This document shows, piece by piece, positions 46,339 through 57,094 of a stretch of DNA of 64,000 nt; the stretch's first letter is position 1; each line of letters starts with the position of its first letter. The translations under genes were made by a program, and so were the position numbers. Location of the stretch: NCBI RefSeq assembly GCF_030272615.1, contig NC_081406.1, positions 115,723,783 to 115,787,782 of the forward strand, read 5' to 3'. Below the pieces are notes generated by a model that did not search any database, was not told the DNA's origin, and worked only from the letters and a program-made list of their open reading frames with translations. The stretch comes from Cryptomeria japonica. Taxonomy: Eukaryota > Streptophyta > Pinopsida > Cupressales > Cupressaceae.

Positions 46339-46789
46339 TGTAGGATTTTGCCAAGATCAAGGGCACAATGAAAAGCATAAAAAGAGACAATAGAATGACA
46401 AGAACAAACTGTATTCTCATCAATATACAAAAATGATCAACTGGATTAACCAATACAATGAATATAGGCCTACATTTATAGGCAAGGCCATATGGATGTA
46501 TGAGCACACAAATATGACATGTGGCTCAATGAGAAACAAGGGTAGGTAAGAAATACTAGGGGTAGGTAGGAGAAATAATATAATATTCCACAAGAGGTGG
46601 ATGATCCACCGAATGTGGAGTGTAATAGCAAAATAAGACCACAAAAGGTGGAATTTCTCCTACAAGCTCTATCCCTATGTGCACACTTCCCTAAGTGTCT
46701 CAAATCCAAACTACGAAGAGATGTATTATACTAAGTTAACTTAAGTAAAGTGTAATAATATCCAAAATGAATATTTATTTACACCAACA
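46339..46789 (-). repeat. 3' LTR of complete Copia
   Basis: 451 bp, the same length as the partner at 52,705-53,155 and nearly identical by eye, with a few transitions. Confidence 0.95.
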
Positions 46790-47016
46790 CCCCCCCTTAA
46801 GTGCAACTTAGGGGAATGAAGACTCAAGTCAACAATGCAAGATGGGTCCCGACTACTAGGCCATGATAGGTACCGATGTACAATATGCAAATGCAAGCAA
46901 AACTATGCAATGCAATCTCTCACAAATGGAGAAAGGGAGAAAACCCAGTGGGAAAAAAACTCCCCCCAAAAGAGAGATGAATGTACAAAAGACTCTCAAA
47001 GAAGAAGAACAAAACC

Positions 47017-48561
47017 TCAAAAAGGAAAAAGTCCCCCCATAAGAGAGAAAGGAGAAGTTAGCTGACCCCCCCTAATAACACATCCTGCACCCCCAAGAGA
47101 GCTCATCCCCAAGAGAGCTCGCAACTGCTGGAACTTACTCTCGGTAAAAGGTTTGGTGAATATGTCAGCAACCTGCTCTATTGTAGGACAATATTGCAAA
47201 TCAATGACCTGCTCCTGAATGAGCTCTCAGATATAGTGCATATGAATCTCGATGTGTTTGGTCCGTTGGTGTTGGACCGGGTTCTTCAAGATTGCAATAG
47301 CACTCTGATTGTCGCAATGTAGAACTGTTGGTCGTGGAGTGGTAAATCCAAACTCTATGAGAATCTGCTGGAGCTAAATGGTCTCAGTCGTTGCGTTAAC
47401 AGCACCTCGATACTCAGCCTCAATTGAAGAGAGAGAAATAGCATGTTGCTTCTTGCTCTACCAACAAATGGGGCCCAAACCAAGGTGAAAACTGTAACCA
47501 GAGGTAGACTTACGATCATCAAGATCACCAACCCAATCAAAGTCTGTGTAACCAACCAAGCGAAGTCCTGTGCCTACTGCATAGTGAATCCCATAGTGAT
47601 GTGTACCCTGGATGTAATGAAGGATGCGTTTGGCGACTTTCCAATGAAGCTCATGTGGTTCCTGCATGAAGCGAGAAACCATGCCAACTACAAATGAAAT
47701 ATCAGGGCATGTATGGGTCAAGTAGATGAGACTACCCACAAGCTGACGATACAAAGTGGCATCAACTGGTGGAGAAGAACAATGAGCCTCAAGCTTGACT
47801 CCTGAAAGAAAGGGAGTCAGGGTAGGCTTACAATCAGCCATATGAAAGCGTGTAAGTAGATCAAGAGCATACTTGGGCTATGATAGTGTAATCCTAGAAG
47901 GTGACTGTGAAATCTCTATCCCGAGAAAGTAGTGCAAAAGACCCAAGTCAGTCATAGAAAATCTGTCATGCAAAGCAGATTTGACCCTGCTAATGATAGA
48001 TGAAGTACTCCCTGTAATGATCAAGTCATCAACATAGAGCACAAGTATCAAGTGAGAGTCATCCTGTTGCAAAATGTAGACATTCGGATCGGAATGACAC
48101 CCGGTGAACCCTGCGGAGAGAAGAAAGGAATCCATCTTGGCGTACCAAGCCCTGGGGGCCTGCTTAAGGCCATAGAGAGATTTCCTTAGTCTGCAAACCA
48201 AGGAAGTATCCTAGATGAAACCCTGTGGCTGCTCCATATAAATCTCCTCATCAAGATCACCATGAAGAAAAGCACTCTTCACCTCCATCTGATGTACAAC
48301 CCAACCATGAGTTGCAGCAATAGCAAGTGTCAAATGAATGGAGTTCATCTTGGCTAAGGGTGCAAAGGTCTCAGTATAGTCAACACCTGCAACCTGAGAG
48401 AAACCTTTCGCAACAAGCCAAGTCTTATACTTATCCACACTACCATCTGCTGCAAACTTAGTCCGATAGATCCACTTACATTGAACCATCTTTCTTCCTT
48501 TAGGGAGATGGACTAAATCCCATGTGTTGTTCTTCATCAAGGAACTATACTCTTCCTCCAT
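47017..48561 (-). pseudogene. Copia reverse transcriptase and RNase H (complete Copia)
   Basis: In frame with the upstream domains. RT starts MEEEYSSLMKNNTWDLVHLP, then KGFSQVAGVDYTETFAPLAK, MEVKSAFLHGDLDEEIYMEQ, CRLRKSLYGLKQAPRAWYAK and the catalytic LYVDDLIITG. RNase H has DFDWVGDLDDRKSTSGYSFH, SLSSIEAEYRG, QRTKHIEIHMHYI and VADIFTKPFTESKF. Stops interrupt at QGFI, ITLS, GPICW, ETI and HYI; the lost residues are those expected from CAG, TGG or CGA codons. No frameshift is seen. Confidence 0.95.
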
Positions 48562-50154
48562 AGCTTGGTCCCACTCAGGAACCCCTGTTGCTTCCCTAAA
48601 TGTCTATGGATCGGAAGTGGTAGCAATGAATGCATGTGGAAGATACTAATGTTGTGATTGAGTTCTCTGTGTATTTGAAAGATCCCCAACAAGAGAACCC
48701 ATGGACTCAAGTGTCTGTTGAGCCCAACGAGGTCTAGGTGGAGGTGGAGAACGAGGCTCCTCAATTGCATGATGTGGACACTGCGGAGGTGTAACCCTGC
48801 GAGTCAGAGTTGAAGGAGTCTCATCATCTGAATCACTAACATCACTATCCACAATGGAGGAAGGTGGAGGAGGGAGAGAGGCTAAGCTAGGAGAGCTTTC
48901 CTCAAAGTGAACACTCCTCTCAATGAAAACCTCATGTGTCTTTGGATCCATCAATTTGTATGCCTTAACACCCTCAGAATATCCAACAAATATGCAAGGC
49001 TAACTTTGAGGTTCCAATGCCTTGCGTTTCTGCAGAGGTATGCGAGCCCATGCTGGACACCTAAAGACTCTGAAATGCCTCACAATCGGTTTCCTACCAG
49101 CCCAGGCTTCAAAAGGAGTAATACCTTACAAAGCTTTTTGAGGAACCTGATTTTGGATGTGTGTGGCACAACTGATAGCCTCTACCCAAAAGGAAGGATC
49201 AAGAGAACGTGCATGTATCATACAACTAGCCATTTGTTTGAGAGTTCTATTCTTGCATTCTGCAACCCCATTCTGCTGTGGAGTGTATGCTACAGAATGC
49301 TAAAGATCAATCCCCTCAAATATACAAAAATCCTCAAGTATTTTGTTCACATATTCCCTTCCATTATCTGTGCAAAGAATCTTGACCACTTTCCCTGATT
49401 GCTTCTCCACACAAGTCTTGAAGTCCTGAAATCTGTCAAATACTTCACTCTTATCAATGAGAAAGTAGACCCAAGTGAAGCGAGAGTAGTCATCAATGAA
49501 GGTAAGAACATAGCGGGCCTTACTAAATGAAGGTGTTGGAAATGGACCTGCTACATCGCTATGAACAAGTTGAAGAACTTCCAAAGCTCTCCAAGCTTTC
49601 CCCTTATCAAACTTCTCTTCGGGATACTTGCCCATGGAACAACCTAAACATACACCCTCTGAAAAACTAATTCGAGGTAGACCTGTGACCATGTCTTTAG
49701 TGCTGAGCTAATGAAGATAGTGGTAGTTGAGGTGACCAAACCGCTCATGCCATAGCTTACTTTCTGAATTTGAATGAGTAAGCAAGGCCCTAGAAGGTGA
49801 ACTTGGCACAAAGTGGGAGAATGAATAAAGCCTTGAGTTGTCATTGACTTGTTCCACTGCTACCAAGGCATCATCATCAAGTTCCTTTACCACAACTGAA
49901 TCTGGTGTAAGTTCAACCTTTTTCCCATTCCCATAGTGAGTGATTTGGTAGATGGAGAGAAGGTTGGTAGACAAATTAGGAACATAGAGAACATTCTCAA
50001 ATGTTCCATCATCCATGTCAATTGAACCTTTCCCTTCAACCTCTACTTGTGTATCATCACCTATGTAAATGTGAGGTACCTTAGATGGCTCCAATGAAGA
50101 AAACTGCTCCTTTGTAGAACCCATGTGATATGAGACACCCGAGTCAAGTATCTA
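48562..50154 (-). pseudogene. Copia protease, GAG-pre-integrase and integrase (complete Copia)
   Basis: Begins at the protease ILDSGVSYHMG (DSG intact). LYVPNLSTNLLSIYQITHYG and LWHERFGHLNYHYLH (GAG-pre-integrase) follow. The integrase core has HSDVAGPFPT, FIDDYSRFTWVYF, CTDNGREYVN and AYTPQQNGVAECKNRTLKQM; the C-terminal box is CIFVGYSEGVKAYKLMDPKT. A serine/proline-rich linker leads to RT. Nonsense codons occur after SSQ (two), YLH, GIDL, KAL, PQS, SQH and SDP, all in one frame. Confidence 0.95.
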
Positions 50155-51147
50155 TCACTGTGAAGAACCTGTTGTAGCTACAAATGCTTGCCCTTTTCCC
50201 TTAGATTGTGAGGAAGAGGAAGGAGATGAATCCTTCTTTGTGTAGGTAGATGGCAAGTTGATGTTGTTTTTCTTAAGAAGATTAGTTAACTCATCAACTT
50301 GCTTTGCGTGGCATCGATGCTCATCATGACCATACTTCTTGTAATATGCACAAGTTGGTTTATCCTTCTTAGGTGGTGTCCCCTTCTTGGAAGAGGATGA
50401 AAAATCGCCTTGTGATGGAGAGGATGATTGTCCTTTTTCCTGGTGTGGCTTAGACTTAGAGTGCTTATTCTTCTTGTTGGAATCTTTGCCTTGACTTCCT
50501 TGATTCCCTTGATTAGCCACCAAAGCGTTGGACTTTGAAGACTTGAGAAGCCCCATGTTCAACAACTTAGATTGTTCCAATATCAACATTTCTGTGAAAG
50601 CATCGAATGAAGGCATAACATAAGAACTCCCCACTGTCAAATGATGAGTTTGGAAGCTAGACACAAATGCTGCATATTCTAGTGCAAGCTTGTCCAACAA
50701 GTTGAATATCAACTGAGCATCCTTTTTGTCAATTCCACAATCCTTAAGCTTTGCTCTTAGCTCATTTGCTTTGGTGACATAATCTTGGATTGTATCAAAA
50801 CTCTTGGGATCCAAGTTGGTGAGCTCATTGTCAATCTGATAGCCTCTGATTTCATCAACTTGACCATACAATTTCTGAAACATATCTCAAGCCTCTTTGA
50901 TTGTTTTACACTTCTCAATGTGAAAAATGAGGTCATCTGATACATACTTGCACAAGGTTCCAAGAGCCATGCAATTCTTTGTGAGCCATTCTAATTGAGC
51001 ATTTGGATCAGCCTTAGGATCAGGTGGTGCTATTATTGTTCCATCTATGTAATGTGTGAGACCCTTTTCCATTAATTTACTCCAGACTTTAATTTTCCAT
51101 GATGCATAATTATGTGGAGTTAAAGGTGGAAATTTATTAGGACTCAT
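50155..51147 (-). pseudogene. Copia gag (complete Copia)
   Basis: Start chosen at 51,147 (MSPNKFPPLTPHNYASWKIK), the usual Copia gag N-terminus. Capsid blocks include LTKNCMALGTLCKYVSDDLI, then LYGQVDEIRGYQIDNELTNL. The knuckle CAYYKKYGHDEHRC has its second cysteine changed to tyrosine. One nonsense codon (TTIKEA-stop-DMFQ) at about 50,884 stands where a Trp is usual. The C-terminal part is lysine- and serine-rich. Confidence 0.9.
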
Positions 51148-52692
51148 TACAACAAAAATGGAAAGAGCACAAAGAGAGGCACAATCACACAAGACACCCC
51201 CCCCAAATTCACTCAATCAAAGAAACCCCCCCCCAAAAGTGATGATTTGGCACTTTATAATTAGTGCGTATACAATGGACCACTTGCAAAAGATGGCAAA
51301 GTGGACTTCTGATTACAATTTTACAATTGCCTTAATAAAACCAAAAGAGACTCAAACTGATAATGTAAGAGATCTAACTAAGATCCAAGCAATTTACAAG
51401 TACCTAATAGGCCAAATAAGACCAATATCTGAAAGTACAATTTCCACTCAAAATCTCTGAAATATGATCATAGATTATGAAAGTAGACAAAAAAATATGC
51501 ACTTTAAAAAAAAAGGCACTTGAAAAGGAGGTCGTATGAGCTCAAACGAGGCCTTTGAAGTTGCAGAATTGAGGATTGGACAGGCACAGTTAAGAGAATC
51601 TGAAAATTCCAAAAAAAATTGTGCACTAAAATCAAAAAAGAACCACACCACTGTGAAGATCACAAAATTTTAGCCCATTTCAAAAAAAATTGCACCAAAA
51701 AAGGAGCAAAAATGAGCAAGATATGGCCTTTCAAAGTTGGACTGCAAAACTGAAAAGCTCAATGGAGAGGAGTTAAAAAAATTTTAAAATTGTTGATGTG
51801 GCGCTGACGTCAGCAATTCACTGTCTTAAATTTTACGGTTGTATGACCATCACGAAAACTTTGCCTCACTGCTGACTGGGCATTTGTACTATACGGACTG
51901 TTGACTGGGCAGCTGACTGGGCGTACGAATCTGACAGGGCTTACGGATCTAACAGGGCATATGGATCTGACAAGGCACAGTGACTGTGCATACGGAGGTT
52001 GACCGTGGGCTAGTGGCCGCTTGCCACATGGCAGACACGGGTCCGTCGGTTTAGTGGACGTCAGTGGGTTGGGGTCACCGGAGGCGGGCCGGAAGCCTAG
52101 GGAAGCCGGCTGCAAAAGTGAGGCGGCCGGCAGGACCTGCTCAGGCGGCAGTGGGGTGAGCGGTCGCTGTGTGGCGGGGAGGATAGGTGTCGTCGACGGG
52201 ATGTTGACCAGCGGTAGGGCCCGGTCGGTGGATGGACTGGTGGGAGTACGACAAGGTACACAGTCGGAGCGAGCGCAGAGACCGGGAAGTACGGGCGGCG
52301 CACCCTACAAACGATAGAGTACGGGGGGGTCTGCAAACCCCCAAACAACCAAAAAAGTTTTTTTTTTTTTTTTGATTGCCTTTTTTTATTTTTTTTTTCG
52401 AATTTTTTTCAAAAAAAAAATGATCGCCTTTTTTCTGAAAATTTTCCTTTTTTTTTTGGAAAAAAAATAATTAAATTTTTTTTGAAATCCATATGATAAT
52501 AACCCAAATGGGGAAAAAAAAATTCTCACCAAAATAGGTCGACTTTATAGTCGAAATTTATGGAAACGGCCTCTCAGATTCAACGGTGATGTCCAAATTG
52601 TTGTATGGAGCCCCCAAAAAATGAAGATCCCCAAATCCAAAAATAGAAGCCTCCAAAATGTCTCCAAAAAACTAATCAATGAAGCTCCAATA
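51148..52692 (-). other. Long leader of the complete Copia with GC-rich island
   Basis: Non-coding between PBS and gag. It includes an imperfect tandem of about 18-20 bp (tgactgggc / tctgacagggcttacgga) at about 51,890-51,990, a GC-rich block at 52,020-52,320 unlike the rest of the window, and long poly-T / A runs at 52,355-52,500. Open frames in the GC-rich block exist in several phases and are probably compositional. Confidence 0.7.
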
Positions 52693-52704
52693 GCTCTGAT
52701 ACCA
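52693..52704 (-). other. Primer-binding site of complete Copia
   Basis: The minus strand reads TGGTATCAGAGC immediately after the 5' LTR (initiator-Met tRNA type). Confidence 0.9.
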
Positions 52705-53155
52705 TGTAGGATTTTGCCAAAATCAAGGGCACAATGAAAAGCATAAAAAGAGACAATAGAATGACAAGAACAAATTGTATTCTCATCAATATGCAAAAAT
52801 GATCAACTGGATTAACCAATACAATGAATATAGGCCTGCATATATAGGCAAGGCCATATGGATGTATGAGCACACAAATATGACATGTGGCTCAATGAGA
52901 AACAAGGGTGGGTAAGAAATACTAGGGGTAGGTAGGAGAAATAATATAATATTCCACAAGAGGTGGATGACCCACCGAATGTAGAGTGTAACAGCAAAAT
53001 AAGATCACAAAAGGTGGAATTTCTCCTACAAGCTCTATCCCTATGTGCACACTTCCCTAAGTGTCTCAAATCCAAACTACGAAGAGATGCATAATCCTAA
53101 ATTAACTTAAGTAAAGTGTAATAATATCCAAAATGAATATTTATTTACACCAACA
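52705..53155 (-). repeat. 5' LTR of complete Copia
   Basis: 451 bp, TGTAGG...CCAACA, followed by the target duplication tcttt. Confidence 0.95.
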
Positions 53156-53160
53156 TCTTT

Positions 53161-53947
53161 AATTCTAATTTATTTAATCCAAATCAATTCATACTTATTT
53201 CTACCTATTTTATTAATTTGTTATTTTCCTTTACACATTCTACATAATCTTAACTTTATAATGGTTAAAGGCTTTCATCAAAAGATTGAGATTTTGTTCC
53301 GTAAATTGATTAAGTCAAATACGTTGGTCGCTTTGCATATGAAAAAAAGCCAGGAAATTTCGTAGAATTTGTTCAATCAAGCCGACTTCATAGATTCCCG
53401 TACAACAATAATCAGAATAGAAATTGATTGTAAGTTTTAATAAATTTTATTTTCCCAAGGAAAAAACCTCACATCATCTAATTGAAATAATGATAATCTA
53501 AACACTCAGCACCCACATTTTTTATGGATTCGCTGCAATTTAAACTCTTATGAAGGGTCATTTTCGTAAAAAGATCCAGACATTTAGGAAGCATAAATTC
53601 TATGGATCTGAGAGCTTCAAGCGCTGTTAAAAGGCTACACTTAAAACTTGTCAATCATTTCGTTGAATTCTAATGTTTTGTGTTGTTATGCACGACTCTG
53701 ATCCTTCAAACAAAGCGCATGGAATTTTCTTACTAGTACATGTGACAATGGCAGAAAGAGACAATCGAAATTGATGGGAAATTCGTGTTAAATTTGTCTC
53801 CACGAAATAATGGGGCAAATTGGCGTATTGACTGGGTTAGTTTTGTTATGCTTTACCTTGCGCCTCGTTCTTCTCTTGGCTTTCTCCCACCTCTTTCTCT
53901 GCTAATAAACTGGTTATCACGTTCCTTCATTTCTACTTGTAAATTAG
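53161..53947 (+). promoter_or_regulatory. Promoter region of kinase copy E
   Basis: Aligns with the promoter of C and (inverted) of G: tgattaagtcaaat, the gaaatttcgtagaattt box, the cacatttttt-tggattcg block, the gcgcatggaatttt block and the site at 53,812-53,834. In that site only the right W-box core (TATTGACT) remains and the left reads GGGGCAAAT. The start codon is at 53,948. Confidence 0.65.
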
Positions 53948-54200
53948 ATGAAAATGGAGGGATTACTTCTTCATAGATGTGCCCCTGTATACCACCTACA
54001 TTTTGTCTTTCTTAACTTCAGAATACTCATATCATGCTTCGCTTTCTCATCTCGAGCTTGTCCAAACTTCAAATGCGGGGACTAAGTTTTCCGGAGAGAA
54101 CAAAGGCTGCGGTGACCCTACGCTTCAGCTTTTCTGTGATCATGAAGTGAATATGCCTCAAATTTATATTGGTCGCTACCAATAGTTCACACCAAAACCA
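53948..54200 (+). pseudogene. LRK10-like kinase copy E, truncated ectodomain exon
   Basis: Starts MKMEGLL and keeps a signal-peptide-like hydrophobic stretch ending ISCFAFSSRACPNFKCG, matching ISCLASSSRTCPGFKCG of G. A deletion of about 30 bp shifts the frame. In another frame ENKGCGDPTLQLFCDHEVNM, then PQIYIGRYQ, matches the GUB_WAK_bind domain. It stops there, and homology ends by about 54,200. No kinase domain follows. Confidence 0.8.
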
Positions 54201-55421
54201 AAAGAGTATGAATTAGACCAGCCATAAGACACCCCCCTACAGGGAGCTTGATTTAGAAACACTCAATTCTAATAATGAATCTATAATAATAAACATTTAA
54301 ATCATAATAGGTGTATTAATTTAAATTAAAATACAATGATTTTAGAAATATGTGATTATTCTTTTTGTAAGTTTTATCATAATATTATCAAAAGGTATCT
54401 AATAATTTGTTTTAAACTTTTTGAATAGGTTCATAATATATATACATGATCTTGGTGTGACAATTGCTTCTTTTATTACTACATTAGAATTAAAATTATG
54501 TAGACATCTCTGGACAAGACTCTATGATGTAGAAAAATGACTTTATCACCCTTTAACAACACCCACATAACAAATTGCATTTCCTTTGATTGCTCTAGAG
54601 GATCTGAAATATTACTTATAAACATGCCACCCTTTTCTATACACAATTCACAATGCCCAATACCTAGCCTATCACATTAATTAAATTATCCCCTTTCTCC
54701 CAATACTAAAGCAACATATTCAGTCACATTCTAGTTATGTCAAAACCTCCAATATGCATGCACGTGATAGAGTATTTCTTTATAAGGGAATCCCTTGGAG
54801 CTAATTATGATCCTAAGGTCAAACATTTTTACCCATGTTTTTACATCAACTTAAGAATGAAATTCATTAAATTATTTACTAAGATGTATAATATGCTAAA
54901 CCCCAAATTATATCAATCCATCCACAAGCTTACATGTCAATTTGCATCATCACTTAAGAAACATCATATACCATTATTATTGCATCGCAATCCTATTATC
55001 TTGTTGTCTTTGATTATTCGTATGAAGCCATTTGATCACAATTTGACAAAAAGTGAAAATACGTTGCCTAACAAACTCTTAAGTAGTGTCTATCAACATC
55101 ATCATTTTTCATATGTAGGTTGCAAACATCAAGACTAACATCTATTCCTAGTGTCAATTTTTGTGAAGATTATGTTTACATGCAAATTAAGATTCACACG
55201 TGGTCAAAGCTAGAAAGCCTATTAAATATTAAAAAGTCCATACAGAATTTTTGAGAAACCAAACAAAATAGGGGAGGCCATTTAGCCGAAACACCCATAT
55301 CTAATCACAGTAGCAAACAAAAAAGGAGCCTATTATGTCCAGATTATAACAAGACAACATTGGCAATGGTATAGAACAAAGAGTAATATTGCTTACGAGA
55401 AAAAATAAAGATTTCCTTGCA
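54201..55421. other. No recognisable gene
   Basis: AT-rich. A 133-codon frame at 54,737-55,138 has no domain and atypical composition, and I do not call it. Confidence 0.5.
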
Positions 55422-55931
55422 TCAGTCCCCTGAATCTAAGATAGTTGTCAGAGATCGTCGTTGAGCACATTGTATTGCCTCTGAGAGCCACTCCACTTGC
55501 TCTAAGCTCAGCTCCTCCTCATCTTCCTCACTGGAATCCGGACTTCCTAGACCATCAAGACATTCGTCATGCTTGTATTTCCACACCCAAGCTTTGTCTT
55601 CATTGACATCATTGCCTATGACTCTCTCTGCCCAACCCTTCTCCAAAAATCCCATTGCTATCTTGAGAAAATCCAATCCCCTTCTAATTCAAAATTCTCT
55701 TGCCTCAAAGCTCTGTTGGTTCGATATAGTAAGAATTGGAAGCCTTGTCACCTCCCCTGTTCCAGTTTCAACAACGAAATATTGTCCAAGGTGTGAAATT
55801 GTTAGTTTTTTGTCCATTGACAGCAAAACTCTATCCAAATCACCTAGAAAAGTTTCTTTAAAAATACGATGACACAATATTTCTGTTACCGCTTTCATTT
55901 CTCCCATGGAGAGCGCTATGGCTAAAAACAT
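55422..55931 (-). pseudogene. Unrecognised broken gene fragment with acidic C-terminus
   Basis: Two frames in the same phase (55,931-55,689 and 55,676-55,422) are separated by a stop. They read MFLAIALSMGEMKAVTEILC ... LGQYFVVETGTGEVTRLPIL, then DFLKIAMGFLEKGWAERVIG ... SPDSSEEDEEELSLEQVEWL, ending TTILDSGD. Codon-like composition, balanced amino acids and an acidic patch suggest a former real exon rather than chance. I do not recognise the family. A compensating pair of frameshifts around 55,685 is an alternative to a simple stop. It lies between the convergent kinase copies E and G. Confidence 0.45.
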
Positions 55932-57094
55932 TGTCAGGATATCCGAATTAACTCAATATATATGATCAGCAAGGAGGAACTCCAGACCCTAAACATATTT
56001 TAGGGCATGTAGAGTCAACCTATGCAGAATTAACCTATGCGATTAATACTTAAGATGTTTGAATAATTATTTTTAAAACTTTAATAATTTGATGAGCCAA
56101 TTAACATGATTTATCACAAAATTCTATATCAAAATTCAAACTAAATATTTTATTTGTTTAAATTTAAATATTTTTAATGTCGAGGCATTCTACAATTGAA
56201 AAAAGAGGTAGATTGTAATGATGTGTGTGTGTTAACAAAAGACTTTTTCTATTTACCTTAAATTTGGTAACGTTTTACATGTCAAAATAGTAATCTATTT
56301 TGATGTGTCTCATCATTATTAGAAAAATATGTTCAATGTTTATACTAATTTTAATAGTTCTAAATAATTAATTATTTAAATTTAATTATTCAGAAACGGG
56401 ATCGTATATGCAACATCTTAAAGTACAGACATACAAAAGAAACACTTGCCCTATACACCATGTCATTTAGGTCCTGGATAGCCGCGGGTCACAAAAACTG
56501 CCTCTATTTCACACCCAAAAAAAAATGGGGTGTCCCCACAAACAAAAGGCATAACCCAACGTTGGCCTTGTATCCGCATCTGTCGTACGACTCCTTTTAT
56601 TGGCTTTAATTGTTTTGGCACGCGTGGTCAAGAGACCAATTGGATTTTTAAAATGACCATTCTGTTAGAAGAGATTTGTGCGAAGTCGAAATTCAAGTTT
56701 ACATTACTTTCGGCGGTGACATTAAATGAGAGATATTTTATTGATTTAGTGTGGGTTTCGTATCCCAAGGGGTCTTATATTACAAATCCAAGCCTTCTCG
56801 ATAAATACAAATCAAAGTCTTTCAATGTGTTGTTAGTCGAAAAACTCTTTCCAATTCGATTTAAAATCTCTAAAATAATAACCAAATAAGTTCACTGATT
56901 GCTCCGCAGCATATGCAAAACAAAAGAGGTCGATCTTCAAACTCTCTGGAATGGGTACCTTAATTAATAAGAACTCTACTATACAGCGGAAACAATTATT
57001 GGTCTATATGTTCCTCATACGTATATTGAGAAACATTAAAAACATAGATGGCTTATGTCTATACAAATTACAAAGACAAAGGAACCCAATATTG
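55932..57094. other. Intergenic, including presumed 3' UTR of kinase pseudogene G
   Basis: No supported gene. A 119-codon frame at 56,530-56,889 lacks any domain. The last few hundred bases probably were the 3' UTR and downstream region of the kinase at 57,095. Confidence 0.5.

Larger units (their letters stand above)
46339..53155 (-). mobile_element. Complete Copia retrotransposon with perfect target duplication
   Basis: Two 451-bp LTRs (46,339-46,789; 52,705-53,155) with TGTAGG...CCAACA ends. A perfect duplication, tcttt, lies at 46,334-46,338 and 53,156-53,160. The minus strand has PBS TGGTATCAGAGC at 52,693-52,704 and purine tract TTAAGGGGGGG beside the 3' LTR. The polyprotein (51,147-47,017) contains every Copia domain in one frame, broken only by stop codons. 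A 1.5-kb leader precedes it. It is inserted between kinase copies C and E. Confidence 0.95.

Noticed and set aside
52021-52348. Overlapping open frames in the GC-rich leader block
   Set aside because: Open in several phases on both strands at once, as expected from high GC, and inside a transposon leader.
54737-55138. 133-codon open frame
   Set aside because: AT-rich composition, no recognised motif, not conserved near the other kinase copies.
56530-56889. 119-codon open frame downstream of kinase G
   Set aside because: No domain and no sign of protein constraint; probably chance.
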